NCBI GenBank assembly: GCA_020631735.1
Contig: CM036201.1
Coordinates: 71,567,253-71,631,252, forward strand
Length of the DNA stretch: 64,000 bases
Direction: 5' to 3'
Source: Saccharum officinarum
Lineage: Eukaryota; Streptophyta; Magnoliopsida; Poales; Poaceae
A program made the translations under genes and the position numbers. The notes beneath the pieces are model-generated. The model was given only the letters and a program-made list of their open reading frames with translations, did not search any database and was not told the DNA's origin. The first letter of the stretch is position 1; every line of letters starts with the position of its first letter. Below are positions 24,615 through 36,249 of this stretch, in pieces.

Positions 24615-26361
24615 GGGACTAAGTAGATGTTATATTATTGTGAGATCTATGATTTATTTTTTCTAAACTTGTCTCGGGAAACATGGGAATCATTTAAAGC
24701 ATGTAAGACTAGGATACTCACTCCTAGGGGTTGCCATCGCCCCCACTAAATTAGACTAGCATAGTTGAAGAAAATACTTCATCACAAAAAGGATACAATT
24801 CCAGAATAGCTCTAACTCATATAATCTGAAGATTATCCATTTTCATAATAAAAAAGATAATAATGTTTATCATAATAAATGTGTATCATCAAATTCATCA
24901 TGAAATATACTTTCATAATATACCTATTTGGAGCCATATATGTTAATAATATCTTTTATTAATTTAGTCAAATTTAAAATAATTTGAGTCTAATCCGATC
25001 AAGAATTGCATTTTTTGAGGATGGTGATAATATCCAAAGATTCAGAAGCGATTACAAAGCTAGCTCCACTGATCGTTTGTCTCGCTATCTGCAACAAAAA
25101 GTCGAGGACGACGGATACCGCTCCCTTCATCTCAAAAAGAATAAAAATATTATTTTCCAAAGAATCAAACAATCTAAATTTAATAGGTTCATAGAAAATA
25201 ATATCGATATTTATATCTTCAAATAAGTATAAAAAATATATCACATAAGTAATCTAGTAATATTTACTACATGTCATAGATATTAGTATTTTTCTAATAT
25301 ATATTTGATCAAATTTGATATTGTTTGATCAGTTTTTTGCTTTTTGGATTGGAATGGACGACACGCACTGGCACCTTTATCAGAGGACGAGAAAAAACAC
25401 GTGCCGGCAATCCAATACCGAAGCACGCAAATGCCGTGCAGCCAGCAATCAACACCTTGTCGATCAGGTTCAGGTTACGGCGATGCGCACGAACGAGCAC
25501 GCGCCGTTGACACGGCTACCCGCACCGGAAAAAACTGCCGCTGCCGTGTCGTGCATCTGCTTCGTCAGCACTAAGGACCTGGATGAAGTCTGAACTCTGA
25601 AGGTGGCTGCATGCTTGCAATGACGCCAGGCTTGGTCCGGTCCTCCACTCCTCCGTTTCAGTTTCAGAAAAAGAGGCGTACGTTCCGGCTGCTGAATTGT
25701 CGTGCGGAAAACTACTCACAAATTCTACGATCTTCGGTAAGCGATGTTGCTACTTGCGTTGTGCATTGCAAAGGCAAGTTATGGCAGCGTGAACAGATCA
25801 TAGAAACTTCCACGTCTGGGCAAGGTCAGCTTGCAATGCTGTTTGCTGTGACCTATGTGGGCCGGCGGTGGCTCCGGGGAGCTCACGCCACCGCCGCCGT
25901 CGGTCCCAGGACGCACGTGTGGTTTCCACTAGCGCTTCAGTTTTCCATTCGAAGCCCAACCTTTCAGTTTCATCGCCACGTGACCAAAATCATCCAAACC
26001 AACTCAGGCCAAGAAGATTCAGGCAGGACAGGAGAAGCAACCAGATCCGGCAGGCACTTAGCTGAATCTAGAAGACCACTTACGTATGCAAAGATTGTGC
26101 GAACCCGAGTGGACGTCCGTAGCGTTGAAATCTGACCCCGTACACGTACACACACTTCAGTGGTCAAACCAACCAAGCAAATCTGACGCAGGCTGGCAGA
26201 TGGGCAACACGGCTGAAAGGGAGACAGATTTCAACTATCGAAATCCGCCAATTTTTTCACACCAAGAAAAGCAGGCAGGGTTTTTCTAAGTCTCGGTTTC
26301 ACATCAGCCGGCCCGCACGGCGGCACGGAAGCAGTGCAGGACAAATTTTGCAGGCGGTTAA
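24615..26361. other. Intergenic stretch without a supported gene
   Basis: 24615-25330 is AT-rich. A stretch at about 25005-25130 reads on the minus strand as an open, protein-like peptide with hydrophobic residues (around VSVVLDFLLQIARQ) that I do not recognise; it may be a gene fragment. 25330-26350 has moderate GC content and several open frames, the longest at 25611-26135, with no family motif, no introns I can model and no promoter signal. Confidence 0.4.
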
Positions 26362-26592
26362 GGCCCGTTTGGTTTGGTTTTGTTAAAGTTTAACTCTCAT
26401 CACATCAATATTCCCTCAAATGCATGGAATACTAAATGTAGACTAATTGCATGCATGTCGGTACAGATTATGAGTAATTTACGAGATGAATCTATTAAGC
26501 CTAATTAGTCCAAGATTGAAAACTTTTTTGTCAAATAAGACAAAAGTGTTACAGTGTTTGTTAAACTTTAACACCTCAAACCAAACACCCCC
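26362..26592. mobile_element. Tourist/PIF-Harbinger-like MITE
   Basis: 231 bp flanked by TAA direct repeats (26359-26361 and 26593-26595), the usual 3-bp target of PIF/Harbinger elements. The ends are inverted: GTTTGGTTTG with GTTAAAGTTTAAC on the left, and the complementary GTTAAACTTTAAC and CAAACCAAAC on the right. No coding capacity. Confidence 0.8.
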
Positions 26593-26595
26593 TAA

Positions 26596-27591
26596 AGTTC
26601 ACAAAATGGAGGAGCGGACAGTGGAGTCAACAGTCAAGTGTCAACTTTTGTTGCATTGCAGCACAACCGCACCAGTTTGCTGACTGAAGATTCCCTGCCT
26701 GAAGAAAATGGGCATGGTGCCATGGTTAAATTTCCAAGCTTTTCTTGGTGTCTTTTGGAGGACAAGTTCGGCGCTTGGACTGCTGCCCTTCAACCACGCT
26801 CACTGACCCCGACCGAGCTGCGTCTGTTCGCCTGAATAATACCCAATGCATGCATGTGGTTAGCCGGAGAGTGGACTTGGTCCGTTGCCGTTTGTGTTCT
26901 CGTCTTCGTTGTGTGGGAGAACGACAAAAACCACACTCAGTTAAGCACTCAAGCAACTTGTCTATAAACATACGAATTCAGAAGCTTGCCCACGTAACAC
27001 CAAAAATGTTTGTTCCACAAATCGTGAAACGACTATAACGATGATTTAGGCATTAGGCATTAGGCATTAGCACAAGATCCATCCCAAAAGGGAAATGCTT
27101 GAAGTGCATCCGCTTGAGTATAACTCAAAGTTCTTTCTTGAGAAAAATGGCAGAGGAAATCTCTGCTTTTGTGGAAAGCGTGTAAGGGTTTACAAGCCAG
27201 AACAGGGTTAGGGATACTAGCCAGAGGAAATCTTGACTTTTCTAGATATATAGTATGTCAGTTCTGTGTTTTCTGAATATATAGTTTTACTATGAATGAT
27301 AATCTTGATGTACCTACAAAAAGACAAAACAACCAATACTTCTGAAACGGGTGAGTAAGAACTAAGATACAATTAGACAGTACACGAACACTAAGTTAAT
27401 TGCTACTGCTAGAACAGCAGTAGTACGCCATCCAGCCCCTTGTCTTTCTCCTTGAGCAGCACCCGCCAGTTTTGTGGAAAATAGAGTCCCAAATATGAAA
27501 TCTCGTATGGATTGTTAGGGGGCTTCCTTTCTATTGCCATCTTATTCTGTTTTAAAAAGTGCCCAAACAAAACCTGCACAAAGATAGAGAC
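26596..27591. other. Intergenic stretch without a supported gene
   Basis: No recognisable gene. A short tandem of about three and a half TTAGGCA units lies near 27045-27071. The open frames here are short and lack family motifs. Confidence 0.4.
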
Positions 27592-27731
27592 CTACGGTTT
27601 CAAATTATAAGTCGTTCGGACTTTTCTAGATATATAACTTTTTTATATACACATAGATATTCATTATATCTAGATACAAGATAAAAGTTATGCATGTATG
27701 TAAGTTAACTTACAATTTGAAATAGAGGGAG
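27592..27731. mobile_element. Stowaway-like MITE
   Basis: About 140 bp, AT-rich, ending in GAGGGAGTA on the right with ACAATTTGAAATAGAGGGAG as the inverted match of the left CAAATTATAAGTC arm. This is the grass Stowaway pattern. The left TA target is not preserved. Confidence 0.6.
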
Positions 27732-28107
27732 TATTTGCTTAGGTACTCCAAATTCACGAGGAACCCAATTCACCCATAAATAGATCGGCCACAGAAACAG
27801 GGAACCCTTCCCAATTCAAAATATCTCTAAGTGCACACCAGAGAACTTTGGCAATACGGCAGCTGAACATATGTGGCTATGAGCTTTTCCCATCTATAAG
27901 TGATCCCAACCACTGAGTCCCGAGTTGTACTCAAATCCAGCTGTGTATATTGGTAGGAGTACTCAACAATAGCAGGGCATTGGTACTCAACAGTAACCTA
28001 TTGCTATTTCCTTGCTTTTCAGAGCGGTCCTAGTCCTACCAAAACAGCGAGCGCCTGTTATTGCTGATGGAGCCTGAAAGCTGGGAGAATCACGCCATGC
28101 CAGCTAG

Positions 28108-28340
28108 GGCCCGTTTAGTTTCCAAAATTTTTCAAGATTTCCCGTCACATCGAATCTTTGGACGAATGCATGAAGCATTAAATATAGATAAAAAAAATAA
28201 AATTAATTACACAGTTTAGACGAAATTCACGAGACGAATCTTTTAAGCCTAATTAGACCATGATTAGACACTAATTGTCATATAACAACGAAAGTGCTAC
28301 AGTACCATTTCCCAAAAAAATTCGCGAACTAAACGAGGCC
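28108..28340. mobile_element. MITE of the abundant grass GTTTAGTT family
   Basis: 233 bp from GGCCCGTTTAGTT to AACTAAACGAGGCC, imperfect inverted ends. The interior carries CCCGTCACATCGAATCTTTG and GCCTAATTAGACC, typical of this non-autonomous family. Further members in this window are at 34932, 44951 and 45225. The flanking 3-bp target is not clearly preserved. Confidence 0.8.
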
Positions 28341-30332
28341 TTAACATCTAGTAGGACAGAGTAGCACAAAAGGGAGTGTGAACGTCAACTACCGTGAAAC
28401 CTAACCACCCAACACCAACAAGATGGGAATCCTTTCCATCTGGAAAAAAGACGAGCTTCTTCCACCAGAAAGCATCGTTCGTCGGCCCAACTTTTCACCT
28501 ACCTTGTTCAGGATCAAGAAAGGCCACAAACTGCATCCAAGAACCCATAAACAAAAGATTAGTACACAGGAAAGTTCAGATGTCTTTTCAGTTTTCACTC
28601 CAGTCCAGCGATTCAGTTTGTAGATAGAGTGGTATGCAAGACAAAACTATCGAAAAGATAATACATAATACTGCTAGGCGTGCGTGTAGCCGTTACCTAA
28701 TCCGAACAAGAACCCCAGTACGTACTTCGTTGTGTGAGCTCCACATTTTATTCAGAAACAACTCTTGTAAGCTCCAGTTGAGACGATGTGGTCACACTTG
28801 TGTACGTAGCTACAACCTGTCAAAGACGAGCAGGCATAGAATAAAGCATTGCACTGCCTTGCCGGCACGGCCATGACCAAAAGCGTCCAGGCCATAATCA
28901 CATGCATGCCTGATTGTGCCTATCTAGCTATATGACTATATCTCGATCATTGAGTTGCTTACACACGACGTTATCGTACTACTAAAACGCATACCGCAAC
29001 GACAGCGGCCTCTGAACTTTTGCCTTGTATAATAACAGTTAACAGGTCCAATCGTGCCCGTTTTGGCTCTTCCTCCTTCTCGATCGACACTGCCCTTGGC
29101 AGTTTTTTTTTGGTGAAGTCAGTAGCATGGATATGGATATGGTCACGGGCGTAGTCGTCTCGGATTAACTACTCCGGCCGCGGTGATGGTGGTGCCCCAA
29201 CGTTCAGGTTCCGCCTAAACGGGCTTGTCTTGTAGCCACCTGTTAGTGTGCAATTTGCAGAGAGTAGAGTAGATAGAGTAGATGCTGCCCTGGGTGTGTA
29301 TGATTTGTCTCTTCTTGACATGCATCTGACTGACGCCGATGCAGGTTCGCAAGCGAAGAGACAAACAGGATCGGAGTGTGTAGTGTTTCAGAGTGCAGAG
29401 AGATGGAAATTAAAGGGTTTGATTGAAAGATTCAGAGCTGCTGTTGCCCGGCGCGCGGTGGTCGCCTGAGACGGCTCCAAACTATCTGGATATACACGTT
29501 CCCGTCGATCGTGTTTTTAATAACTGGTCTCTAGATCTAGCGGATCCACTAACGACCATGTTAAAACGGAGCAAAGTCGCAATTTGCCTCACACCACATG
29601 TTTCGCAATCGAACGAACTCGTCAATCTCCTGCATCCGCCGATCCACGTTACTTCATTCCGCTGCATGTGAGCTTATCCGTCATACACGCGTTCAGCTCA
29701 GATGCTTGCTCTGCTTCCCTGCTGCTAGCTAGTTCATCCAATTTCCAATCCAGATCCAAAGAACCCTAGTAGGACATACAGTACGTTAGTAGATTTTGGC
29801 ATGTGGATGCATGCTGCTACCCTGCGTGCAGGGCATCACACAACGGTCACCCCGTTCGTCATCAGTCATCACCGTCGTGATTCGCGGACGGGTCAACCGT
29901 CAACGGTCAGACGCCCAGTTGCCCCGCCGCTGCCGGCCCCGGCCAACCTGCATCTATTATGCGCGGTGGCCAACGTGCACGGATTTCCGCGCGACACACC
30001 CCCGTCGTATGGAGGCCGTATCAGAGATTCACAACGACCGGGCTTAGCAGCACTACTGCACTAGTTTATTGGCAGCGCAGCATGTGGATCAGTCATCAGT
30101 GGCCAATGCAACACCCGTCTCGCAGAAAAGTGAAGCACAGGAGACATCACACAACAGGAGCTTAGCTAGGTGAAGAAGATCAATGGAGTAACGGACACTT
30201 CGGCCTTCCATTGGGCGGCGCTTCCGCCGGCCTGTGACCTGACCTTTGTCTGAACATTCAGAACATGAACCTCGTGTCGTGGCGGACGGTTCATTTGGGT
30301 TTCCTCCCGCCACCGCCGTTGGGATCACGCAT
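28341..30332. other. Intergenic stretch without a supported gene
   Basis: Mixed-composition DNA. 29800-30060 is GC-rich and open in several frames but shows no motif or splice structure. I see no RNA gene or repeat I can name. Confidence 0.35.
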
Positions 30333-30406
30333 CAAAGGCTCCGTTCGCTTAAGCTGAAAAAAACAAGTTGAAAAATACATATTATAAGTCGGTTGAACAG
30401 GGCCTA
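30333..30406. mobile_element. Short hAT-like MITE remnant
   Basis: Begins GGCTCCGTTCGCTTAAGCT and ends TTGAACAGGGCC, the inverted CTGTTCGCTT-type ends common in grass hAT MITEs. Only about 74 bp remain. Confidence 0.45.
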
Positions 30407-32022
30407 ACTCCCACTCCCACCACATGCGTAGCGAATTCGAGTCCACTGTCCAAAACGATCGGTCAGGTTCCGTAGATGCAGTATGTACTACTCAGTACTC
30501 ACCATGGTAACATGGACCATTTTATTTGGCGACCTTGCGAATGTTCGGACTTCTTTTACCAAACTTGGCTGCTTGTCATGTGCGTGCGTTAAGGTGCAGT
30601 TGGTGTTGCCTTTCCAGCACGTCTGTCGTCGTCAACCTCCAGAATTTAGCGCCGGCCCACGCGTGTTCTCTCTCGATTGCATGCATCTCCATGTTTGGTG
30701 CTTACTTCCCGGTTAGGCCCGACCCAAGCGAATCTCGCTTGCCTCGTCGTCGCGTGTGGCCGCGCATCTGTGGCACGTTGCGGAGTTAGGCATCGGACGC
30801 GGCTCCACCGCCTCCCTTTTACAAAAGCAAATTATGTGGTTATATTCTTCTTCTTACGACTAAAATTACAAAAAAAAACCACCGCATACGTTACTTGGAT
30901 TTTGAGATTTCGTCTTGCACGTTTTGCTGCAAATGCCCACTCCTAGTTGATGGCTTCATTCAGCTGATGTGGAACCAAGGACAGTTATTGCCTTTTCTAC
31001 TTTTCTCCTTCTAATAAAAATAGCGACAAAGATTTTATCGTCCTTTCAAAAAACAAATCCTACAAGGAGTTTCTAAGTTTGATAAACAGTACACAACTGT
31101 CTCATATTGAAAGCATGCATCATGTGTTTCTTCTATGAAATTGAATCAATTCCTATAAGATCTATGTATAATTCCTAAGAATTTCTTGAGTTTCAAAGGG
31201 ACCTTAGGAGAATCTCCAAGAGTTTTCAAAACCTGCTGCCTAACTTGTTTTTTTTTGGTAAATTAAAAAAAATGCTCTCCAGCGACTCCCTATTTCAATT
31301 CCCAATCTTTCCACGCTTGGGAAATGTCCACTAGTCAGTGTTGCTCTAAGTGCATTTCTTCATGTTCAATGTTTAAGCTTCACTTCTTTGATGTATTGAG
31401 CTTGTTGCTTGTCTTCTATAGTCTTCATGACTGTTCTTTGATCTTCATTTGAGGTGTTGATTCCTCGATTTTCACAATAGCCTAACTCAAGTCGATATTT
31501 ACGTCCCTGAGACTAATGTACCTTGTATACTAACAAACAATGTTAGTCCTAATGGTTATGTTCACTCAACCACCAAAATCACTAAGCATTAGCTAGGATC
31601 CTTGTTTCTTACCGTGAGCATAGTCATTTCAAGTCATGGGATAATAAATCAATTAGGACTCTAATCTCTAACTCATCACGTAACTACTAAAACCGGCTAT
31701 GACTCTTATGTGTGGAGAGAGTACCAGGGACACACGGACATGTAAAGAGTAGGAGGGACTAAATTTTATAGGAGGAAATTTTCGCTCCTTTATATTCATG
31801 CATTTCATTTAATAAGAAACATACTCTGTATTCCTTGATTAACATGGCTGGTCTTCAATAAATAGAAGTACATGCATGAATTTTTTGAGCACTAATCAAT
31901 TCGAAAAATCCTAAAATATATAGGGTTTTTGGACGGAGATAATAGATTATGTCAGTCTCAATTGGAGTATCATGCCTTAGTTTCCAAGACTCTCCCGCGC
32001 TGGAAACAATGTAAATGAGTTT
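30407..32022. other. Intergenic stretch without a supported gene
   Basis: 30480-30950 has open frames in a moderately GC-rich stretch without recognisable domains. 31000-32020 is AT-rich and featureless to me. Confidence 0.35.
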
Positions 32023-32517
32023 TGTCAGAGATATGGGCCAGGGATACCTGTACCGCCCGTATATATGACTACTGTCAAGCTATCGGCCCAGCAACCATCA
32101 AGGAGAAGGCCCGCAAGGGCTGATGCGATCAACCAACGTGGAGACCAAGGCAAACCAAGGCGAGCGTATCTGGACGATAGCTATGGTCAATCTGTTGCGC
32201 ATATCGTGTAACAAACTAGGAATACAATATATTAGTCCAATCGTCCTCTTTGTAACCCTACCTCTCCTGCCTATATAAAGGAGGGTAGGGACCTCGGGCA
32301 CGGGATTCAATCTTCCACCTATTCCATCTACCTCGTAGCTCGGAGCAACAGCCCCTGTAACTGAGCATACGAATACAAGAGCAGTCGCACCACTGGAGTA
32401 GGATTTAGCGTGCCCCACACCCCGAACCAGTATAAATCCTTGTGTCTCATGTGCTACCATCTGATTCCGTCTACGCGATCACGTTGCTGGATATTGCCGG
32501 AGCAAAACAATCCTACA
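32023..32517 (+). mobile_element. LTR of a truncated Gypsy element
   Basis: About 495 bp from TGTCAGAG to ATCCTACA with a TATA-like TATATAAAGG near 32273-32282. It is followed two bases later by GACACGCCAGGTAGGGGCC, the position and form of a primer-binding site in Tat-lineage Gypsy elements. I find no second LTR downstream, so the element is truncated. Confidence 0.7.
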
Positions 32518-32570
32518 GTTGACACGCCAGGTAGGGGCCTTTCGCGTTTAGATTTATTTTTGTGTTTCAT

Positions 32571-33095
32571 ATGGGAATCATCTTCGACTTCGGCGACGAA
32601 CCGGAGAAGATGCAGCCGGGCACGAGAATCATCTTCAACAAGCTCGACTTCATCGCCGATCGGTTTGGGGACCTGCGCTCGCAGGAGCCCGAGTTGACCG
32701 AACGGGAGGAGGAGCAGTCACTCCAGATCCGAGGTTTCGCCGCTGGATTGGAGAAGGCTGTCGACGAAGGACCGCTCGCCATCGCCCGTCATCTAACCCG
32801 TCACGGTCGACTTTTCGTTGAACCCGGCCAAGAGCCTAGACTCAATGCCACTCTTTTCCTTCGCAAGATCGGAGATCCAGTCCCGATAACAGATGCGGTA
32901 CCCAATCCGATCCATTCCCGATCCCCGATTCGACCATTCCCGATCCTCGGGAGTGCCAATGCACACGGCGACGACTTTCCCGATCCAACCCCTTCAGGCT
33001 GTCACGCCACCTCCGGATCTCCTACAGAGGATAAAAAACCGTTTAGATTTTGCTTTTCTGTCATCTATTTCCTCGCTAATCCTCGTTTAAATTAA
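32571..33095 (+). pseudogene. Truncated gag of the Gypsy element at 32023
   Basis: An open frame of 174 residues beginning with the ATG at 32571, about 50 bases downstream of the LTR and primer site. The first 110 residues are acidic and leucine/arginine-rich (EREEEQSLQIRGFAAGLEKA) and plausible as the start of a Gag-like protein. The tail is proline-rich and ends in sequence of different character. No zinc knuckle, protease or polymerase follows. The identification rests mainly on position after the LTR, since I do not recognise a conserved Gag domain. Confidence 0.5.
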
Positions 33096-33245
33096 AGGAA
33101 GGCATAAAAACAAAGCAGAATTTTGTTTTTTTTGTCTTCTGTTTCCTCGCTGGTCCTCGATTAAACAAAAGAAAGGCATAAAACAAGGAGGGATTTTGGT
33201 TTTTGTCCTCTGTTTCCTCGCTGCTCCAACCTGGTCCTCGATTTT
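33045..33245. repeat. Three imperfect tandem copies of a unit of about 65 bp
   Basis: The core TTTCCTCGCTGGTCCTCGAT with variants appears near 33068, 33148 and 33216, each with a T-rich arm and an AAAGGCATAAAACAA-type segment. It overlaps the 3' end of the gag remnant, so it may be internal untranslated sequence of that element. Confidence 0.6.
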
Positions 33246-34493
33246 AATGTAAAAATGCATTGATTTATATTACTAGATATATGTCCGTGCGTTGCATGGG
33301 ACCATAATTTTTTGTCCACATCTATTACAGCTAAGAGGTATTTTTCATGAGCACCCATTAACCTATGTTGTTGCAGAACCGGAGCTGCAAGCATTGCTCC
33401 TTACTGGAAACAAGACACAGCTCGCCATGCTCACCTTTCCAATTTTTTTTTGGATATTTGGCACCGCTATTGTTTTCGTAAAATAGCCACTCAGTACGTG
33501 TGTCTCTCGTATTCCTGCCATTGCACCGTTATTTCCCTTTTTTTCTATTTTCTTTATTTGTTTTTTTTTTTTTTTTTTTTTTTGCATACGGGCCTGGAGC
33601 TAGAAAGGTCGCAGTCTCTTCGTCTCTACATGACGGGCGATGCTTCCTCTTCCATGCGCGATGATGGTGCCCAACGCGCCGCCGCCGCCAAATGCGCTGC
33701 TGCCTCTCGGCACGGCGCTGTAGGTCGACGCACTGCCACCTCCCGACGCGGCGCCGCCGCCCGATGCTATCACCCTTGTGAGAACCATGAAGCCCGTGCG
33801 ATGTACACGGCGAGTTCGAGCCTATTGCAGCTAGCCACAGGATAGTAGTTGGCGACATATCGGCTTCACACGGCACAAGCACCTCTCAGGCTCTGCTTCC
33901 ATGTCTAGGATGACGTAGTCGACGCGAACTCTGCAGACGTGGGCGGAGGCGAGCAGATGATCCCAACGTATACTCCGTAGACATGGGCGGACAGGAGATT
34001 GAATTTGCAAGTGACAATAACTCTTTACCTTTTGGGCCTGTAAGTGATTGCTTTGTTTTTGAATTAAGGAACACTTAGCCCGTACGTGATTGCTTTGTTT
34101 TGGGTCTGTATGTGATTGCTTTGGGCGAGTTAGGTGCGTCCGTTTAAATAATTGGCGAGGTGGCCGCCTGCCGCGGACTCTATTCCAATGCGGACACATA
34201 GCGAGGCACACGACGATAACATAGCGCGGTGTGTCCGACATGGTGTCGAAGTCGGCCGATAGGCAGCGGGAGTGAAGCGATTGATTAGCACATGACGATG
34301 ACATTAGTTTTTTTTAGTGTAGAAGATTTTGTTAGTTTATATTACTCAAATAATATTAAATTTACGATGTAAATATGTTATATCTCTTTATTAATCTTCT
34401 CAGGCACAGGCTTCTAGCTTGGCTCGCCAGACAAATTTCATTGAATTTTCAAGCAACTCGTAGATAGCACTTTTCCCCAGACAACCTTATTAG
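33246..34493. other. Intergenic stretch with a T23 homopolymer
   Basis: A run of 23 T at 33561-33583 could mark the poly(A) end of a minus-strand retrocopy, but nothing identifiable lies next to it. 33600-34300 is GC-rich and open in several frames (for example 33831-34304 minus), without recognisable motifs. Confidence 0.35.
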
Positions 34494-34803
34494 GTCTGTA
34501 AGAGCCAGGTTAATAATAGAGCTAAGTGCTTGGCTATAAGCCAAGTTATAAGAGTCAAGCTATACAATAGTTAACCTTCTATTTGTCTATAAAATTTCTT
34601 TATTATTATATGTCTTCATTCTCTTTCCTATTCCTCCTCACATATATCTTTATTAGGACCCACTACTGTTTATCCTTCCGTGTCCAACTTGGTGCTTACA
34701 TGAGAGCCCAGCTCTCTTCTCTCTCCTTTCTTCTCTCTTCCACATCAGCAAAAAAAAAAAAAATTATTTGCTTAGCTGTAAGCCAATTGTTACTTGCTCT
34801 GAT
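34494..34803. mobile_element. MITE-like element with AGAGC-type inverted ends
   Basis: The left end has TAAGAGCCAGGTTAATAATA and GGCTATAAGCC. The right end has GCTGTAAGCCAATTGTTACT and TTGCTCTGAT, roughly complementary. The middle is pyrimidine-rich. The pattern matches a common grass MITE; boundaries are approximate. Confidence 0.5.
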
Positions 34804-34931
34804 CCCGGCCCTCGTCTCTGCGACTGTGGGTACCACACGTAACAAAGGTAAAACTTGCTCTGATCACGGGAGCTGGGACTCGTGCACCATTATCTTATGC
34901 CACATAGTCCAAACAGCGAAATTACTACTAA

Positions 34932-35176
34932 GGGCGTGTTTAGATCAAAAAAAAATTGGGAAAAAAAATTTATGTAGCACTTTTCGTTGTTATTTGGTAA
35001 AATTTGTTCAATCATAGACTAACTAGGTTCAAAAGATTCATCTCAACATTTACAGACAAACTGTGCAATTAGTTATTTTTTTATCTACATTTAATGCTTC
35101 ATGCATACGTCCAAAGATTCGATGTGACGGGTACTACCAACAAATTTTTGGATGTTTTTGCCCCTAAACGAAAAGT
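34932..35176. mobile_element. MITE (GTTTAG family) in the AIR12-like promoter
   Basis: Flanked on the left by TAA. It carries the reverse-orientation interior of the 28108 family (GCACTTTTCGTTGTTATTTG, CAAAGATTCGATGTGAC) and ends near CCCCTAAACG. The right boundary is approximate. It ends about 60 bp upstream of the TATA box at 35237. Confidence 0.75.
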
Positions 35177-35236
35177 CGAAAACAACCTCTAAGATGCCCA
35201 GAATTGCCGATTAAGCCCACAACTCTTTCCGCTCAT

Positions 35237-35243
35237 TATAAAT
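35237..35243 (+). promoter_or_regulatory. TATA box of the AIR12-like gene
   Basis: TATAAAT followed by a C-rich and CACTCACTCATTCA-type leader, 94 bases upstream of the ATG, a normal plant core-promoter spacing. Confidence 0.7.
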
Positions 35244-35330
35244 CCCCCCACACTCACTCATTCAACAGCTCCAAGAACAGAGCACTGAAGCAGAGCGAGT
35301 GAGCTGTCCAAAGCCACCAGCCAAACCCGC

Positions 35331-36122
35331 ATGGCCGCCTCCACAATGCCGCACCACCTCGCGCTACTCCTGCTCCTGCTAGCCTCGCCGGCGGCGACGC
35401 GTCTAGCATCCGCCGCCTGCGCGAGCGAGAAGTTCCCAGCGGGGCGCGCGTACGCGACGTGCGAGGACCTCCCGAAGCTGGGCGCGTCGCTTCACTGGAC
35501 GTACGACGCGTCCAAGAACTCCCTATCCGTGGCGTTCGTGGCGGCGCCGGCAGCGCCCGGCGGGTGGGTGGCGTGGGGCCTGAACCCGACGGGCGAGGGC
35601 ATGGCGGGGACGCAGGCGCTGGTGGCGCTGGCGGGGTCCGGGTCCGCGGCGCCCACCGTGCGCACGTACAACATCACGGGGTACGTCCCGCTGGGCAAGG
35701 CCTCGACGCCGCTGGACTTCCCGGCCACCGACCTCGCCGCGGACGCCGCGGGCAGTGGGGGCAAGATCCGGGTGTACGGCAAGCTGCAGCTGCGCACGGG
35801 GATGAAGGCCGTCAACCAGGTGTGGCAGGTCGGGGCCTCCTCCACCGGCGGCGCACCCGACAAGCACGCGTTCCAGGTGGATAACCTCAACGCCAAGAGC
35901 AAGCTCGTCCTCGCCGGCAAGGCGGCGGCGGAGGCCCCGTCGCCCGCCCCCGTGCCCGAGGCCGGCGGCCCGGCCGCGTCGTCCGGTGGCGCCGGCAGCG
36001 ACAGCGGCGCGTCGTCGTCCACGGCGCCGTCCAAGTCGCCTAACGCTGCTGTGCCCGCGGCCGGCGTGTCCGCGCCCGCATTCCTCGTGCTCGCGCTGGT
36101 GGGTTTATTGGTGACGGTATGA
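35331..36122 (+). CDS. AIR12: AIR12-like DOMON-domain protein, GPI-anchored, intronless
   Basis: 263 residues in one exon. Residues 1-29 form a hydrophobic signal peptide (LALLLLLLAS, then ASAAC). Residues 45-195 form a DOMON domain as in AIR12 (auxin-induced in root cultures 12), with the family's HWTYD, GWVAWGLNP and QVWQVG segments. Met91 in GEGMAGTQ and His179 in DKHAFQ fit the heme-ligand positions described for AIR12, a b-type cytochrome of the outer plasma-membrane face. Residues 200-240 are Ala/Pro/Ser-rich (PSPAPVPEA), as in glycosylated wall-facing linkers. The C-terminal hydrophobic tail (APAFLVLALVGLLVTV) suggests a GPI attachment signal. There is no cytochrome b561 core, unlike longer CYBDOM relatives. 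Expected role: extracellular redox coupling at the membrane. Very high GC at third positions is typical of grass intronless genes. The ATG was chosen because it precedes the signal peptide in GC ATG GCC context. Confidence 0.9.
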   Translation: MAASTMPHHLALLLLLLASPAATRLASAACASEKFPAGRAYATCEDLPKLGASLHWTYDASKNSLSVAFVAAPAAPGGWVAWGLNPTGEGMAGTQALVALAGSGSAAPTVRTYNITGYVPLGKASTPLDFPATDLAADAAGSGGKIRVYGKLQLRTGMKAVNQVWQVGASSTGGAPDKHAFQVDNLNAKSKLVLAGKAAAEAPSPAPVPEAGGPAASSGGAGSDSGASSSTAPSKSPNAAVPAAGVSAPAFLVLALVGLLVTV

Positions 36123-36243
36123 TGATGATGGTTGGTGGCTGGACGGTGGCACCATCCCCAGCGAAGGTGGCGGCGGGGGCGGTGGGCAGAGGAGGAAATA
36201 TTGCGCTGTATTTGTTCGTTTTTCAGTTTGTTTTTGGCCGTGA

Positions 36244-36249
36244 AATAAA
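36244..36249 (+). terminator. Polyadenylation signal of the AIR12-like gene
   Basis: AATAAA about 120 bases after the stop codon, followed by T/G-rich sequence. Confidence 0.6.

Noticed and set aside
25611..26135. 174-residue open frame
   Set aside because: No recognisable domain, splice structure or promoter; composition alone explains it.
33246..33583. LINE or SINE tail suggested by the T23 run
   Set aside because: No target duplication or retroelement body could be linked to the homopolymer.
35492..36034. 180-residue antisense frame across the AIR12-like gene
   Set aside because: Shadow of a high-GC3 gene; the sense frame has signal peptide, DOMON motifs and a promoter.
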